Assembly: GCF_007120195.1 (NCBI RefSeq)
Contig: NZ_SKOG01000002.1
Coordinates: 1 to 64,000 of the forward strand
Direction of reading: 5' to 3'
DNA from: Aquisalimonas sp.
GTDB taxonomy: Bacteria > Pseudomonadota > Gammaproteobacteria > Nitrococcales > Aquisalimonadaceae
Length of the DNA: 64,000 bases
Of the stretch, positions 19,870-30,106 are shown in pieces; position 1 is the stretch's first letter, and every line of letters begins with the position of its first letter. A program made the position numbers and the translations under genes. Under the pieces are notes generated by a model that made no database searches, was not told the DNA's origin, and saw nothing but the letters and a program-made list of their open reading frames with translations.

Positions 19870-21204
19870 TCAGCCTCCGTGACGAAACAGCGCCAGACTC
19901 TCCACGTGCGCCGTATGCGGGAACATGTCCATGACCCCCGCCCGCTCGAGCCGGTAGCCATGTTCGTGGACCAGGGCGCCCGCGTCCCGGGCGAGGGTGG
20001 CCGGGTTACAGGAAATGTACAACACCGTCCGCGCTGCGAGGCCGCCGACGCGTGCGATGACCGCCGCCGCACCGGAGCGCGGTGGATCCAGCAGTATCTT
20101 GTCGACGGGTCTGTCGAGCCAGGCCGGTGTGTCTGTGTCCGCCGCAAGGTCGGCGGCGTAAAACCGTGCATTGGCGATGCCATTGCGTGCGGCGTTTTCC
20201 TGCGCGCGCCGGACCAACCGCTCATCGCCCTCCACGCCCACGACCTCCCCGGCGCGTCGGGCGAGCGGCAGTGAGAAATTGCCCAGGCCACAAAAGAGCT
20301 CCAGGACGCGGTCGGCCGGCTGCGGCTGCAGATACTCAAGTACCCGCTCAACCATGGCGGTGTTGATGCCGCGGTTCACCTGGGTGAAGTCGGTGGGCTG
20401 GAACTCGATTACCGGTTCACCCGGGGCGGGCCGATAAGCCAGGCGTGGTGCGCCGGGCCACACCGGTGTCACCGTGTCCTCGTTCCCCGGCTGCTCGTAG
20501 ATGGCGAGACCGTGCTGTTCGCCAAATGCGGCCAGGCGCCGGTAGTCGGCACCGGTGAAAGGGTGCAGGTTGCGAAACACCAGGGCCACCGTGTCGTCAC
20601 CGATGGCCACCTCGATCTGCGGCAAACGACCGCGGCAGGAGAGCCCGGCCACCAGCGCGCTCAGGTCCGTGAGGCGGTCTGCGACCCGCGGGTCCAGCAC
20701 GTGGCACTCTGTCATATCGGCCACATAGGGGCTGTGCTTTTCGCGAAAACCGACCAGGACCCGCCCCTTGGCGGGCACGTCCTTGACCGCCAGGCGCGCC
20801 TTGCGCCGGTATCCCCAGATGGGCCCCGTGATCGGGTCGAGTACCGTCTCCGGCGTCACGCCGCCGATGTGGGCGAGTTGCTCCAGCAATACCCCTTGCT
20901 TGAAGCGGATCTGCTGTTCCGGGGGCATGTGCTGGAGGCTGCAGCCACCGCACACCCCAAAGTGCGGGCAACGCGGCTCGACCCGCTCCGGAGCGGGCGC
21001 CAGCACCGCCTCCACGCGCCCTTCATCAAACCGGCGGTGGCACTTGGTATAGCGCATGCGCACGGCCTCGCCCGGGAGGCCGCCGTGGACGAAAACGGTC
21101 TTGCCGGCGATGTGGGCAATGCCCCGGCCTTCATGGCTCAGGGACTCCACCTGGACATCCACCGGCTCCCCGGGAATGCGCGAGCGACGCCGGCGCTTAG
21201 CCAT
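19870..21204 (-). CDS. rlmD: 23S rRNA (uracil(1939)-C(5))-methyltransferase
   Basis: TRAM domain, 4Fe-4S cysteines CPHFGVCGGCSLQH, RVLELFCGLGNFSLPLARRA, KILLDPPRSGA, YISCNPATLARD. Confidence 0.95.
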   Translation of the reverse strand: MAKRRRRSRIPGEPVDVQVESLSHEGRGIAHIAGKTVFVHGGLPGEAVRMRYTKCHRRFDEGRVEAVLAPAPERVEPRCPHFGVCGGCSLQHMPPEQQIRFKQGVLLEQLAHIGGVTPETVLDPITGPIWGYRRKARLAVKDVPAKGRVLVGFREKHSPYVADMTECHVLDPRVADRLTDLSALVAGLSCRGRLPQIEVAIGDDTVALVFRNLHPFTGADYRRLAAFGEQHGLAIYEQPGNEDTVTPVWPGAPRLAYRPAPGEPVIEFQPTDFTQVNRGINTAMVERVLEYLQPQPADRVLELFCGLGNFSLPLARRAGEVVGVEGDERLVRRAQENAARNGIANARFYAADLAADTDTPAWLDRPVDKILLDPPRSGAAAVIARVGGLAARTVLYISCNPATLARDAGALVHEHGYRLERAGVMDMFPHTAHVESLALFRHGG

Positions 21205-21997
21205 CAGTGCCCTGTTCCACGGAATCCATCGGCCAGGCGTCCAGGAACTGCCGGAGGTGCGCGCGGCCGTCGCCCGCGAGTGTCTCACGCACGATGGCGC
21301 ACTCCCGCGCGTACCCGGGGCGATCCAGGTGACCGCGCAGCAGTTGGAAACGCAGCCACACCAGGTAGGTATTGAGTGCGTCAGTCTCGCAGTAGTCGCG
21401 CACGCTGTCGAATGCCCCGGACTCGATGGCCTGGTGGACCTGGCTGCCGCTCATGCCCATCTTGCCGGGGAAACCGCACAGGGTGGCGATTTCATCCAGC
21501 GGCGCATTGGCCCGCGGCTGGTAGCCGGCGATCATGTCCATGAGATCCGTGTGGCGTTCGTGGAAGCGGTTGAGATAGTTGTTCCAGCGAAACGTCTGTT
21601 CCGTGGCCCCGGTCTCCCAGTAGCGGGGTGAACTCAGCCCGTGCCTAAGCGCCCGGTAATGGAGCACGGGCAGATCGAAGCCGCTGCCGTTCCAGGAGAC
21701 CAGCGTGGGGGTGAAGCGCTCGATGCCATCGTAGAAACGCTGGATTACCTCCGCCTCGTCATCGTCCCCTTGGCCCAGGGACCAGATCTTGAAGCGCTCG
21801 CCGCTGCGCATGGCGATGGAGATCACCACCACCCGGTGGAGGTGCAGGCGCAGAAAATCGGAGCCCCCGGTCTCCTGGCGCCGCAGGCTGAATCCGGCCT
21901 CGGCCACACTGGCGTCGTCCAGACCGTCAAGGCCGTACAGCCGCCGTAGCCCGTCCAGGTCCGGCACGGTTTCGATGTCAAACGCGAAAATCGTCAT
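21197..21997 (-). CDS. PolB-like predicted 3'-5' exonuclease
   Basis: MTIFAFDIETVPDLDGLRRLYGL; ...TLVSWNGSGFDLPVLHYRAL...YCETDALNTYLVWLRF (DEDD exonuclease motifs). Confidence 0.85.
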   Translation of the reverse strand: MTIFAFDIETVPDLDGLRRLYGLDGLDDASVAEAGFSLRRQETGGSDFLRLHLHRVVVISIAMRSGERFKIWSLGQGDDDEAEVIQRFYDGIERFTPTLVSWNGSGFDLPVLHYRALRHGLSSPRYWETGATEQTFRWNNYLNRFHERHTDLMDMIAGYQPRANAPLDEIATLCGFPGKMGMSGSQVHQAIESGAFDSVRDYCETDALNTYLVWLRFQLLRGHLDRPGYARECAIVRETLAGDGRAHLRQFLDAWPMDSVEQGTDG

Positions 21998-22297
21998 GGA
22001 ATCAGTCCGGATACCCGCCAGAGGAGAGGTAGCGATTCCGCTGTTGCCCGCTATTTGTCGCGGCTCGTAGGAGTCGCGCTGGTCCCTCGCTACCGGCAAG
22101 CGCTGTGCAGTGCGGTAGTGATCGCGTGACGCGCGTCCGCGAGGGCGCGCCTATTCTCGCCCACAATGGATGTGCGGGAAAGCTCGTGATCACGCCGCAT
22201 AGGTCGGGATCACCAGGAACCTGTACCATTGCATAGTTGAGACTTCCGCTCGGCGGCGGCAGAGCCGCCCATTCCCATGGACAGGACGGAGTAACCC

Positions 22298-25066
22298 ATG
22301 CGCTGGGGACTCGGGATGCGCGTCTTCGTGCTCGCGGTGCTTGCACCGGTGCTGACGACAACCCTGCTGGTGGGGTATCTACTCAGCAGCAGGGCCCAGG
22401 ACACTTACAAGCAGCTGGTCGAGCGGGGTGAGACCGTGGCGCGGCAGCTGGCGCCCGCGTTGCGGGAGCCGCTGGCGAGCGAAGACCAGCCCGTTGTCCA
22501 CCAGATCGCAGCCGCGGCCCGGCTGGACCCGGCCATTGCCACAGTGATTGTGCAGCGGGCCGATGGACAGGTGGTGGCCCACTTTGGCGCCGAGGACGTG
22601 GCGGCACAAGAAGCACGACCAGAGGACATGTTCCTGCGCCTAAGCGGCTGGCTTTTGCGCCTGGATCACCTCCCCAGTATCCGCGTCCCCGTGGTGGCGC
22701 CCCCCGACCCCTTGCTGGATCGCCTGCCGCTGGACAGCGGCGAGCAGCTTGTGGGTTGGGTGCTCGTTGACGTGAATGCCACGCCCTACCTTCAGCGCGA
22801 AGCGGTTTTGGCCAGGCGCGCCGCCGCAGCGCTGGGGCTCGCGCTGTTGTTCAGCCTCGGGTTCGGATTCTGGGCGCGCCGCAGCGTTGTCCGGCCCATC
22901 GCCCGGCTCACGGATACCGTACGCCGCCTTGGCTCGGGCGATCTGCGGGCGCGGGCGCACCTGCTTGCGAGTGGCGAGATCGGCGAGCTGGCGCGCGCCG
23001 TGAATCGAATGGCGGCCCGCCAGCAGCGCAACGAAACGGATCTCAATGAACAGATCGAGCAGGCCACCCGCGAGTCCCGGGAAACGCTTGAGGCGGTGGA
23101 AATCCAGAACGCGGAGCTCGACCTTGCGCGCAAGCGTGCGCTCCAGGGCAGCAAGGTGAAATCCGAGTTCCTGGCCAACATGAGCCATGAGATTCGCACG
23201 CCGATCAACGGTATTCTCGGCTTCACTGATTTGTTGTCGCACACGCGGCTGAACGACGAGCAGCGGGAATTCGTGGACACAATCCGTGAGTCTTGCACCA
23301 ATCTGTCGGCCCTGGTCAACGACATCCTGGATTTCTCGAAAGTCGAGGCCGGCAAGCTGGTTATCGACAATGTCGCCTTTGACATGCGTGACTGCGTCGA
23401 GGAGGTCATGGCATTGATGGCCCCGACGGCTTACGGCAAGAACCTGGAGCTGGTGCATCTGATTTATCAGGATGTGCCGGCTCGGCTTTTCGGTGATCCC
23501 ATCCGCATCCGGCAGGTACTCACCAACCTGGTCCACAATGCGGTCAAGTTCACCCCGCAGGGCCGGGTCGTCGTGCGGGTCATGCTGGAGGACGAGTCTG
23601 ACGACCGGGTACGGATCCGAATCACGGTGACTGATACCGGAATCGGCCTGAAATTCCAGGCACAGGAAAAACTGTTCCAGGCCTTCAGCCAGGCCGACAC
23701 GTCCATCACCCGGCGTTTCGGTGGCGCCGGGCTGGGCCTCATCATCTCCAAAAAGCTCGTGGAACAGATGGGGGGTAACGTCGGCCTTGAGAGTGAACAG
23801 GATAAGGGCTCGACGTTTTGGTTCACGCTCGAGTGCGTGAAACAACGCCGGGCCAATACGAACGCTCGCACGCCCGCCGGCCACAACCCGCTCGCCGGAC
23901 GGCAGCTTCTGCTCCATGACACGTCGACCCTCAGCCGGCTGGCGGCGCGGCACGTCTTCGGCGCGTTGGGCCTGCAGGTCCGGGATGTAGAGGACGCCGA
24001 GACTTTCCTGTCACTGGCCAAGTCCCACACTGCCTGGGACTGTATCGTGCTGGGCCTCAGCCGGGAGGAGCTCGATCGCGGCTACTTCCGCGAGCTGATG
24101 GCGCGAGCGCAGCGCCTGGATGCGTCGGTGCTCATCCTGGCGAGCACTGTGGAGCGTAACGAGCTGTGCGACTTGTACCGACTTGGCGCCCAGACCTGCC
24201 TGCCCAAGGTGGTCCGCCGCCAGACGCTCTACCGCGAACTATGCCGCGTGCTGTCACTGGACGAAACGCCACCCGAATGGATGGCGCCTCAGCAATCCCG
24301 GCCGCCGCGACCCGAAGCGAGCCGGACCGAGCCCCTGAATCGCTTGCGGGAGATTCGCGTGCTGGTGGTCGACGACAATGCCATCAACCGCAAGCTGGTC
24401 TCCACCATTGTTGGGCAGCAGGGGGCACAGGTAGACGAAGCAGGTGACGGCCATGAGGCGGTGAACCGGTGCCGGGAGATTGACTACGCCCTTGTGTTTA
24501 TGGACATTCACATGCCGCGCATGAGCGGCGAGGATGCGTACGGCGAAATTCGCGGCCATGCGCAGCACCACGGGCGCGCCATGCCCCGCATTGTTGCATT
24601 GACCGCGAACGCCATGACCGGCGAGCGGGAGCGGCTCATGCGGATCGGCATGGACGAGTGCCTCATCAAGCCGGTGACCGAGGCGCAGGTGACCCGCCAG
24701 CTTCGACTCGCGGCCGGCGAGGCGGAGATGGAGGTAGCGGAATTGCCGTCGCTGGCGGAGGATGCCCGTGGGGAGCTGAGCGCTGAGCTGCGAAGCCTGC
24801 TTGCCGCCGAACTCCCCGAGCATCGCCGTGCGATTCACAACGCCTATAGGCGCGGTGATCGCGCGGCGCTGCAGGACCACGTTCACAAACTCAACGGGGC
24901 GGCCGGCGTTTGCCGGGCGGAGCGTCTGCAGCAAGCCTGTGACGCCCTGGAGCGGGCGGTGGGCGAAAACCGGCCTGAGGATATTACCGGCGGTTTTGAG
25001 CGGGTGGTGGACGCCATCAATGAGTTGATGGTGTTGCAGCAGCGCAGTCAGGACGGTGACCGCTGA
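22298..25066 (+). CDS. barA: BarA/GacS-type hybrid sensor histidine kinase (HAMP, HisKA, HATPase, pseudo-REC, REC, HPt)
   Basis: FLANMSHEIRTPINGILGFTDLL H-box, HATPase motifs, VLVVDDNAINRKLV...MDIHMPRMSG receiver, C-terminal HPt HKLNGAAGVC. Confidence 0.92.
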   Translation: MRWGLGMRVFVLAVLAPVLTTTLLVGYLLSSRAQDTYKQLVERGETVARQLAPALREPLASEDQPVVHQIAAAARLDPAIATVIVQRADGQVVAHFGAEDVAAQEARPEDMFLRLSGWLLRLDHLPSIRVPVVAPPDPLLDRLPLDSGEQLVGWVLVDVNATPYLQREAVLARRAAAALGLALLFSLGFGFWARRSVVRPIARLTDTVRRLGSGDLRARAHLLASGEIGELARAVNRMAARQQRNETDLNEQIEQATRESRETLEAVEIQNAELDLARKRALQGSKVKSEFLANMSHEIRTPINGILGFTDLLSHTRLNDEQREFVDTIRESCTNLSALVNDILDFSKVEAGKLVIDNVAFDMRDCVEEVMALMAPTAYGKNLELVHLIYQDVPARLFGDPIRIRQVLTNLVHNAVKFTPQGRVVVRVMLEDESDDRVRIRITVTDTGIGLKFQAQEKLFQAFSQADTSITRRFGGAGLGLIISKKLVEQMGGNVGLESEQDKGSTFWFTLECVKQRRANTNARTPAGHNPLAGRQLLLHDTSTLSRLAARHVFGALGLQVRDVEDAETFLSLAKSHTAWDCIVLGLSREELDRGYFRELMARAQRLDASVLILASTVERNELCDLYRLGAQTCLPKVVRRQTLYRELCRVLSLDETPPEWMAPQQSRPPRPEASRTEPLNRLREIRVLVVDDNAINRKLVSTIVGQQGAQVDEAGDGHEAVNRCREIDYALVFMDIHMPRMSGEDAYGEIRGHAQHHGRAMPRIVALTANAMTGERERLMRIGMDECLIKPVTEAQVTRQLRLAAGEAEMEVAELPSLAEDARGELSAELRSLLAAELPEHRRAIHNAYRRGDRAALQDHVHKLNGAAGVCRAERLQQACDALERAVGENRPEDITGGFERVVDAINELMVLQQRSQDGDR

Positions 25067-25120
25067 TTGCCCGCCGCCTAAGGCGTGCAGCCACGCCACG
25101 GCAGCGCCGCCGATCGAAAG

Positions 25121-25415
25121 ATGTAGACATTAGCCGCAGGCGTAATGCACCGTCAAACAAATTGCGCCAAGGGCGCACAGCCGCAACCCGGGTTGTGCGT
25201 CTACGGCGCCATGTCATTGACGGCGGGTTACGCTGCGCTAACCCGCCCTACGGGGTGGAGTCCTGCCATGGCACGGGGCCCGACCGAAGGTGTAGGGTGC
25301 CATTAGCGCTAGCGTAATGCACCGTAAGACTAATTGCGCCGTAGGTGCACAGACGCAGCATGAGTTGTGCACCTGAGGCGGTATGCGATCAACGGCGGAT
25401 TACGCTGCGCCAGTT
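25121..25415. repeat. Tandem pair of palindromic extragenic repeats (MITE/REP-like), copies 2 and 3
   Basis: Units starting ATGTAG (25121) and GTGTAG (25290), ~169 bp apart. Both contain GCGTAATGCACCGT..A..A.ATTGCGCC and GGCGG.TTACGCTGCGC modules; centre palindrome CAACCCGGGTTG. 25292-25321 matches the reverse complement of 5043-5072 at 29/30. Confidence 0.85.
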
Positions 25416-25795
25416 CGCCCCTCCGCCACGACGAAGGCAAGGGCATAGTCGCCTTCGTCGCTGATACTCACGTGCCAGTGCTCGATGCCCAGGGCCCGCG
25501 CCGTTGCCTCCGCCCGCCCCGTCACCAGCAGCAAGGGCTTGCCGGCAGCGGATCGCGCGACACGCAGATCGTGAAAGCCAGTGTCGCCGCCAATGCCCGT
25601 CCCGAGCGCCTTGGCGGCGGCCTCCTTGACCGCCCAGCGTTTGGCGAGGTAGGCGGCGGGGTCGGCGTGGGTCTGCCAGCGCAGCAGCTCTTCAGGGGCG
25701 AGGACACGCTCGGCAAAGCGTTGGCCATGGCGCGCCAGCACCTTTTGAATCCTCGGCACATGCACCAGGTCGGTTCCCATGCCGACGATGCTCAC
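25400..25795 (-). CDS. acpS: Holo-[acyl-carrier-protein] synthase
   Basis: [36 protein letters not shown]...[19 protein letters not shown]. Confidence 0.95.
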   Translation of the reverse strand: MSIVGMGTDLVHVPRIQKVLARHGQRFAERVLAPEELLRWQTHADPAAYLAKRWAVKEAAAKALGTGIGGDTGFHDLRVARSAAGKPLLLVTGRAEATARALGIEHWHVSISDEGDYALAFVVAEGRTGAA

Positions 25796-26538
25796 CGGGC
25801 GCTTCCCCGAAGCAACGCTTTCATGTCGCGAACCGCCTGTTCCAGGCCGCTGAATACGGCCCTGGCGACGATGCTATGGCCGATGTTGAGTTCGTGGATG
25901 CCCGGGATGGCGGCCACCCCCTCGGTGTTGTGATAGTGCAGCCCGTGACCGGCGTTGACGGTCAGCCCCGCTTCCACACCAAGCCCGACCCCGCTGCGGA
26001 TGCGCTCGAGCTCGGCTTGCTGTGACGCGGTGTTCCCAGCATCGGCGTAGCGCCCGGTGTGGAGCTCTACCAATGGGGCCCCAACCTCTTTCGCCGCGAG
26101 TATCTGGTGGGCCTCCGGGTCGATGAATAAGGACACTTGAATCCCCGCATTCGCAAGCCGCGTGCAGGCATCGCCAATGCGCTGCGGCTGCCCGGCAACG
26201 TCCAACCCCCCCTCGGTGGTCAGTTCGGCGCGGCGTTCCGGCACCAGGCAGCAATAAGCGGGGCGCAGGCGTTCGGCGATGGTCAGCATCTCCTCGGTAA
26301 CCGCCATCTCTAGGTTCATGCGCGTCTGCAGCACGTCCGCGAGGCGTCCCAGGTCATGATCCTGGATGTGGCGACGGTCCTCGCGCAGGTGCAGGGTTAT
26401 GCCATCCGCTCCGCCTTGTTCCGCGATCAACGCGGCCTGTACCGGATCGGGGTAGCGGGTACCGCGGGCCTGCCGCAGGGTCGCCACGTGGTCGATGTTC
26501 ACACCCAGCAGCACGCCCGCCTGGTTCTCAGCGCTCAT
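25792..26538 (-). CDS. pdxJ: Pyridoxine 5'-phosphate synthase
   Basis: [51 protein letters not shown]. Confidence 0.96.
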   Translation of the reverse strand: MSAENQAGVLLGVNIDHVATLRQARGTRYPDPVQAALIAEQGGADGITLHLREDRRHIQDHDLGRLADVLQTRMNLEMAVTEEMLTIAERLRPAYCCLVPERRAELTTEGGLDVAGQPQRIGDACTRLANAGIQVSLFIDPEAHQILAAKEVGAPLVELHTGRYADAGNTASQQAELERIRSGVGLGVEAGLTVNAGHGLHYHNTEGVAAIPGIHELNIGHSIVARAVFSGLEQAVRDMKALLRGSAR

Positions 26539-27290
26539 GGCGGTGTCTCCTCGTTTGCGCTCCGCGGCCGACGCCGCAGACTCTGGTACAGGGATCGACT
26601 GTATAACGGTCGATCGCCAATGTAGAGCCGCAGCGCCGCTCCTGTGAGCCGCTGCATCTCCGCCCGCAGTGCGCTGTCTTCGAACTGTTCCCGGTGCAGC
26701 GCCTGTAATGCCTCGCCGGAGATCAGCAACCCGCCAGTCTGCGTCGCGGTGTCCACGGGGCCGTACTCCAGGATGTAACGGTAGCTGCGACGGTGGTCGA
26801 CCGCCGCGCCGGTATCGGCCGTCGCATGCAGCAGCAGGCCGTAGCCGAGGGCTTGCAGCAACCGCTTCTCGAACAGCCGCAATGGGACGTCTTCGGCCTC
26901 GCCGGATCCCGCGAGGGCCTGCAGCGCGGCACCGTAGGCGAAAAAGATGTCTGGCGCCGGATCGTCGCGCCGCAGCAGGCGCAACACGAGCTCACTGAGA
27001 TAGAAGGCGGCGGCCAGGCGCGTCCCGGGGAAACGCAACGGCCGCCCGCCGGCCTCCGCGCCGGTCAGCGTCAGCAGCTCGCCCCGCCCCTGCCAGCTCA
27101 CCAGGACCGGCTGGAAGGGTTCGAGCACACCGCGCCAGCGGGAGCGCTGGGCACGCGCCCCGCGGGCCACGGCGCCAATGCGGCCGTGGTCGTGCGTCAG
27201 CAGCTCCAGTAACAGGCTGGTGTCGCGGTAGGGGCGCCGATGGACAACCCAGGCCGCTCGCGTGTCCTCACGACCGGTCGAAGGCGGCAT
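26535..27290 (-). CDS. recO: DNA repair protein RecO
   Basis: [56 protein letters not shown]; position between pdxJ and era. Confidence 0.93.
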   Translation of the reverse strand: MPPSTGREDTRAAWVVHRRPYRDTSLLLELLTHDHGRIGAVARGARAQRSRWRGVLEPFQPVLVSWQGRGELLTLTGAEAGGRPLRFPGTRLAAAFYLSELVLRLLRRDDPAPDIFFAYGAALQALAGSGEAEDVPLRLFEKRLLQALGYGLLLHATADTGAAVDHRRSYRYILEYGPVDTATQTGGLLISGEALQALHREQFEDSALRAEMQRLTGAALRLYIGDRPLYSRSLYQSLRRRPRSANEETPP

Positions 27291-27291
27291 A

Positions 27292-28215
27292 TCAGCTCTC
27301 GTCGTAACCGAGGCTCTTCATGGCCCGCTCGTCGTCGGCCCAGCCCTCGCGAACTTTCACCCACAGCTCCACATGCGCCTGCTTGCCCATGAACTGCTCG
27401 ATATGGCGGCGGGCGTTTTGGCCAATGAGCTTGAGCTGGCGGCCGCCCTGACCGATGACGATCGCCTTTTGGCCGTCACGCTCGACCCAAATCACCGCGG
27501 CAATGCGCACGAGCGACTTACTCTCCTCGAAGGCCTCCACCTCTACGGAGGTCGAGTAGGGGATCTCCTGGCCGAGCGTGCGCATGAGCTGCTCGCGGAT
27601 CAGCTCAGCGACCAGAAAGCGCTGGCTGCGATCGGTGACCTGGTCCTGCGGGAAATAGAACACCGACTCCGGGACATACCCTCGAATGGCCTCTTGCAGT
27701 GATTCTACGTTCTGCCCTTTGGTTGCCGACAGGGGCACAATCTCGCTGAACGCAAAGCGACCCGAGAGCTCTTTCAGGTACGGCAGCAACGCCTCTTTCC
27801 GGGGGACCAGATCCACCTTGTTCACCACTGCAATCACGGGGCGATCGACTTGACGCACATGCTCAAGCACCAGTTCGTCATCCTCCAGCCACCGACCCGG
27901 CTCCACCAGCATGACCACCACATCCACATCACGCAGGGCGGCGACTGCCGATCGGTTCAGGTACCGGTTCAGCGCCTTTTTCTGCTTGCCGTGAAGCCCT
28001 GGGGTGTCTACGTAGATCAACTGGGTGTTGCCATGGGTGTGAACCCCCAGGATCCGGTGACGGGTGGTCTGCGGCCGCCGCGAGACAATGCTGAGCTTCA
28101 TGCCCAGCAGCCGGTTCAGCAGCGTGGATTTGCCCACGTTGGGCCGCCCGACCAGCCCGACGTAGCCACAGCGCTGACCGGTGGAGCCCGCGTTCGTCGT
28201 GCTGCCTGCGGTCAT
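27292..28215 (-). CDS. era: GTPase Era
   Basis: GRPNVGKSTLLNRLLGMKLSIVSRRPQTTRHRILGV, DTPGLH, KH domain IGQGGRQLKLIGQNAR. Confidence 0.96.
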   Translation of the reverse strand: MTAGSTTNAGSTGQRCGYVGLVGRPNVGKSTLLNRLLGMKLSIVSRRPQTTRHRILGVHTHGNTQLIYVDTPGLHGKQKKALNRYLNRSAVAALRDVDVVVMLVEPGRWLEDDELVLEHVRQVDRPVIAVVNKVDLVPRKEALLPYLKELSGRFAFSEIVPLSATKGQNVESLQEAIRGYVPESVFYFPQDQVTDRSQRFLVAELIREQLMRTLGQEIPYSTSVEVEAFEESKSLVRIAAVIWVERDGQKAIVIGQGGRQLKLIGQNARRHIEQFMGKQAHVELWVKVREGWADDERAMKSLGYDES

Positions 28216-28907
28216 GGCTGCTTCTCCGGGTCATCGGCGCTGAGCGCCCTGAGCATCGCCTCGGCGCCCCGTTGCTCGGCGCGCCGCCGGCTGCGCGCCT
28301 CGCCCACAGTGGCCGTCTCTACGCCGGGGATACGGCATTCCACACGAAATGTCTGATCGTGGGCCTTACCGGCGATCTCCAGCACCTGGTAAGTGGGTAA
28401 TGGCAAACGGGCCGATTGCAAGTGCTCCTGGAGGCGGGTTTTCGGATCCTTGAGCTCGGCGGCGCTGGGCAGGTTATGTAATCGGTTTGCGTACAGACGC
28501 ACGATAAGATCACGGCATGCGCCGAAGCCGCCGTCCAGATACACGGCGCCGAAGAGACCTTCCAGGGCATCGGAGAGGATGGAGTCGCGCCTGCGGCCGC
28601 CGCTCTTGCGCTCGCCGCTGCCAAGGCGCAGGTGCGCGCCCAGATCCAGTTGCCTGGAGATGCTGGCGAGGGTTTCCCGGTTGACGAGACTGGCACGAAG
28701 CCGGCTCAGCTTGCCCTCGGAGTCCTCCGGCTGGCGCTTAAACAGCTCGTCGGCAATAACGAAATTCAGGATGCTGTCGCCGAGGAACTCCAAGCGTTCG
28801 TTGTTGCGTTCGCTAACGCTGCGATGGGTCAACGCCTCTTCCAGCAGCCGGGGGTTGCGGAACCGGTAGTCCAGGCGATGGGATAGATCGTCCCGAGGGT
28901 CGCTCAC
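28212..28907 (-). CDS. rnc: Ribonuclease III
   Basis: ERLEFLGDSILNFVIADELF signature and C-terminal dsRBD. Confidence 0.96.
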   Translation of the reverse strand: MSDPRDDLSHRLDYRFRNPRLLEEALTHRSVSERNNERLEFLGDSILNFVIADELFKRQPEDSEGKLSRLRASLVNRETLASISRQLDLGAHLRLGSGERKSGGRRRDSILSDALEGLFGAVYLDGGFGACRDLIVRLYANRLHNLPSAAELKDPKTRLQEHLQSARLPLPTYQVLEIAGKAHDQTFRVECRIPGVETATVGEARSRRRAEQRGAEAMLRALSADDPEKQP

Positions 28908-29329
28908 GGGTCCACCATCGCCTCTTCGCGGAAGCTGGCCACGCCGTCGAGGTTCGCCAAGAGCCGAAAACGCCGTTCATAGTCGACAATGAGCTCAATC
29001 CCATCGCCGGAGCGCTCGACGGTGATATCTCCGCGCTCGACGCTGCTGACATTGTTCACCTGCAGGCGCCGCATCACGGCGCTGCGGACATCGCTGGGGC
29101 GCGCGCCCCGCAACTCAGGATCCCTGGCCACGTCCGAGACCACCGAGCGAACCGTCATGGACTCGAGGTACACAGGTGCGACGCGCAGCCCCAGCAGGGC
29201 CACCAGCGCGGTCAGCACGAGCAGCAGCAGCCACGATATCAGCCCCATGCCCCGCTGGCGGCGCCCACCGACGCCGGCTCCGCTACTGGATGCGACTGCC
29301 AATTCGGCTCCAGTTGATCCGGTTTTCAT
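28904..29329 (-). CDS. DUF4845 domain-containing membrane protein
   Basis: GMGLISWLLLLVLTALVALLGLRVAPVYLESMTVRSVV; conserved position between lepB and rnc. Confidence 0.8.
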   Translation of the reverse strand: MKTGSTGAELAVASSSGAGVGGRRQRGMGLISWLLLLVLTALVALLGLRVAPVYLESMTVRSVVSDVARDPELRGARPSDVRSAVMRRLQVNNVSSVERGDITVERSGDGIELIVDYERRFRLLANLDGVASFREEAMVDP

Positions 29330-30071
29330 GGGTATCCCAACTCATCCAGATGAAGAATGCTCGCCCGACCAGCAGGTCTTCGCTGACCGGGCCCCAACAT
29401 CGGCTGTCGCTGCTGCGGTCTCGATTATCGCCGATAGTAAAATAATGGCCGTCGGGGACAGTGTAGCCGTCGGGCCCTGATCCATAATCCGTGCACCACG
29501 CCGGGCTCGGGTGCTGCAGGATCTGATACTCCCGGTCACCCAGGGATTCGGTCAGCAATCGTGCCCGGGGTGCTTCGGGCTGATTGTATTCGCCCTCGTC
29601 CGACTGCTCGACGGGTTCGTTGTTGACGTAGAGATCGCCACCGCTGTAGAGCACGTGATCACCCGGCCCGGCGACCACGCGCTTGATGAAGTCCTGGCGT
29701 GGATTGACCGGGTATTTGAAGACCGCCAGATCGCCCCGTTGCGGCTTACCGGTGGGGATCACCGTGGTATTCAGTACGGGCAGACGTATGTCGTAGGAGA
29801 ACTTACTGACCAGGATGAAATCCCCTGCCAGCAACGTGGGGATCATGGAGCCCGATGGAATCCGGAATGGCTCCACAACGAACGAGCGGATCACCAACAC
29901 AATGAGGATGACCGGGAACAGTGACCGGCACAGATCCACCCACCAGTTGTCCTTCGGCGGTAGCGGTTTGCCCGCCCGGAGCAGCCGACGACGCCTGAAC
30001 CAGGCGTAGGCGACGGTGAGCGCCGTCACCAGCGTCAAAAGGACCAGCAGAAACTCGAAATCAAAGTACAT
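29283..30071 (-). CDS. lepB: Signal peptidase I
   Basis: FRIPSGSMIPTLLAGDFILVSKF (catalytic Ser) and KRVVAGPGDHV; GDNRDRSSDSRCWGPV. Confidence 0.95.
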   Translation of the reverse strand: MYFDFEFLLVLLTLVTALTVAYAWFRRRRLLRAGKPLPPKDNWWVDLCRSLFPVILIVLVIRSFVVEPFRIPSGSMIPTLLAGDFILVSKFSYDIRLPVLNTTVIPTGKPQRGDLAVFKYPVNPRQDFIKRVVAGPGDHVLYSGGDLYVNNEPVEQSDEGEYNQPEAPRARLLTESLGDREYQILQHPSPAWCTDYGSGPDGYTVPDGHYFTIGDNRDRSSDSRCWGPVSEDLLVGRAFFIWMSWDTHENRINWSRIGSRIQ

Positions 30072-30106
30072 CGTGACGTCCTTCGGCACCGGCTAATCGT
30101 GGGCGC

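Noticed and set aside
22640-23953. 437-aa minus-strand ORF opposite barA
   Set aside because: Shadow ORF of the histidine kinase.
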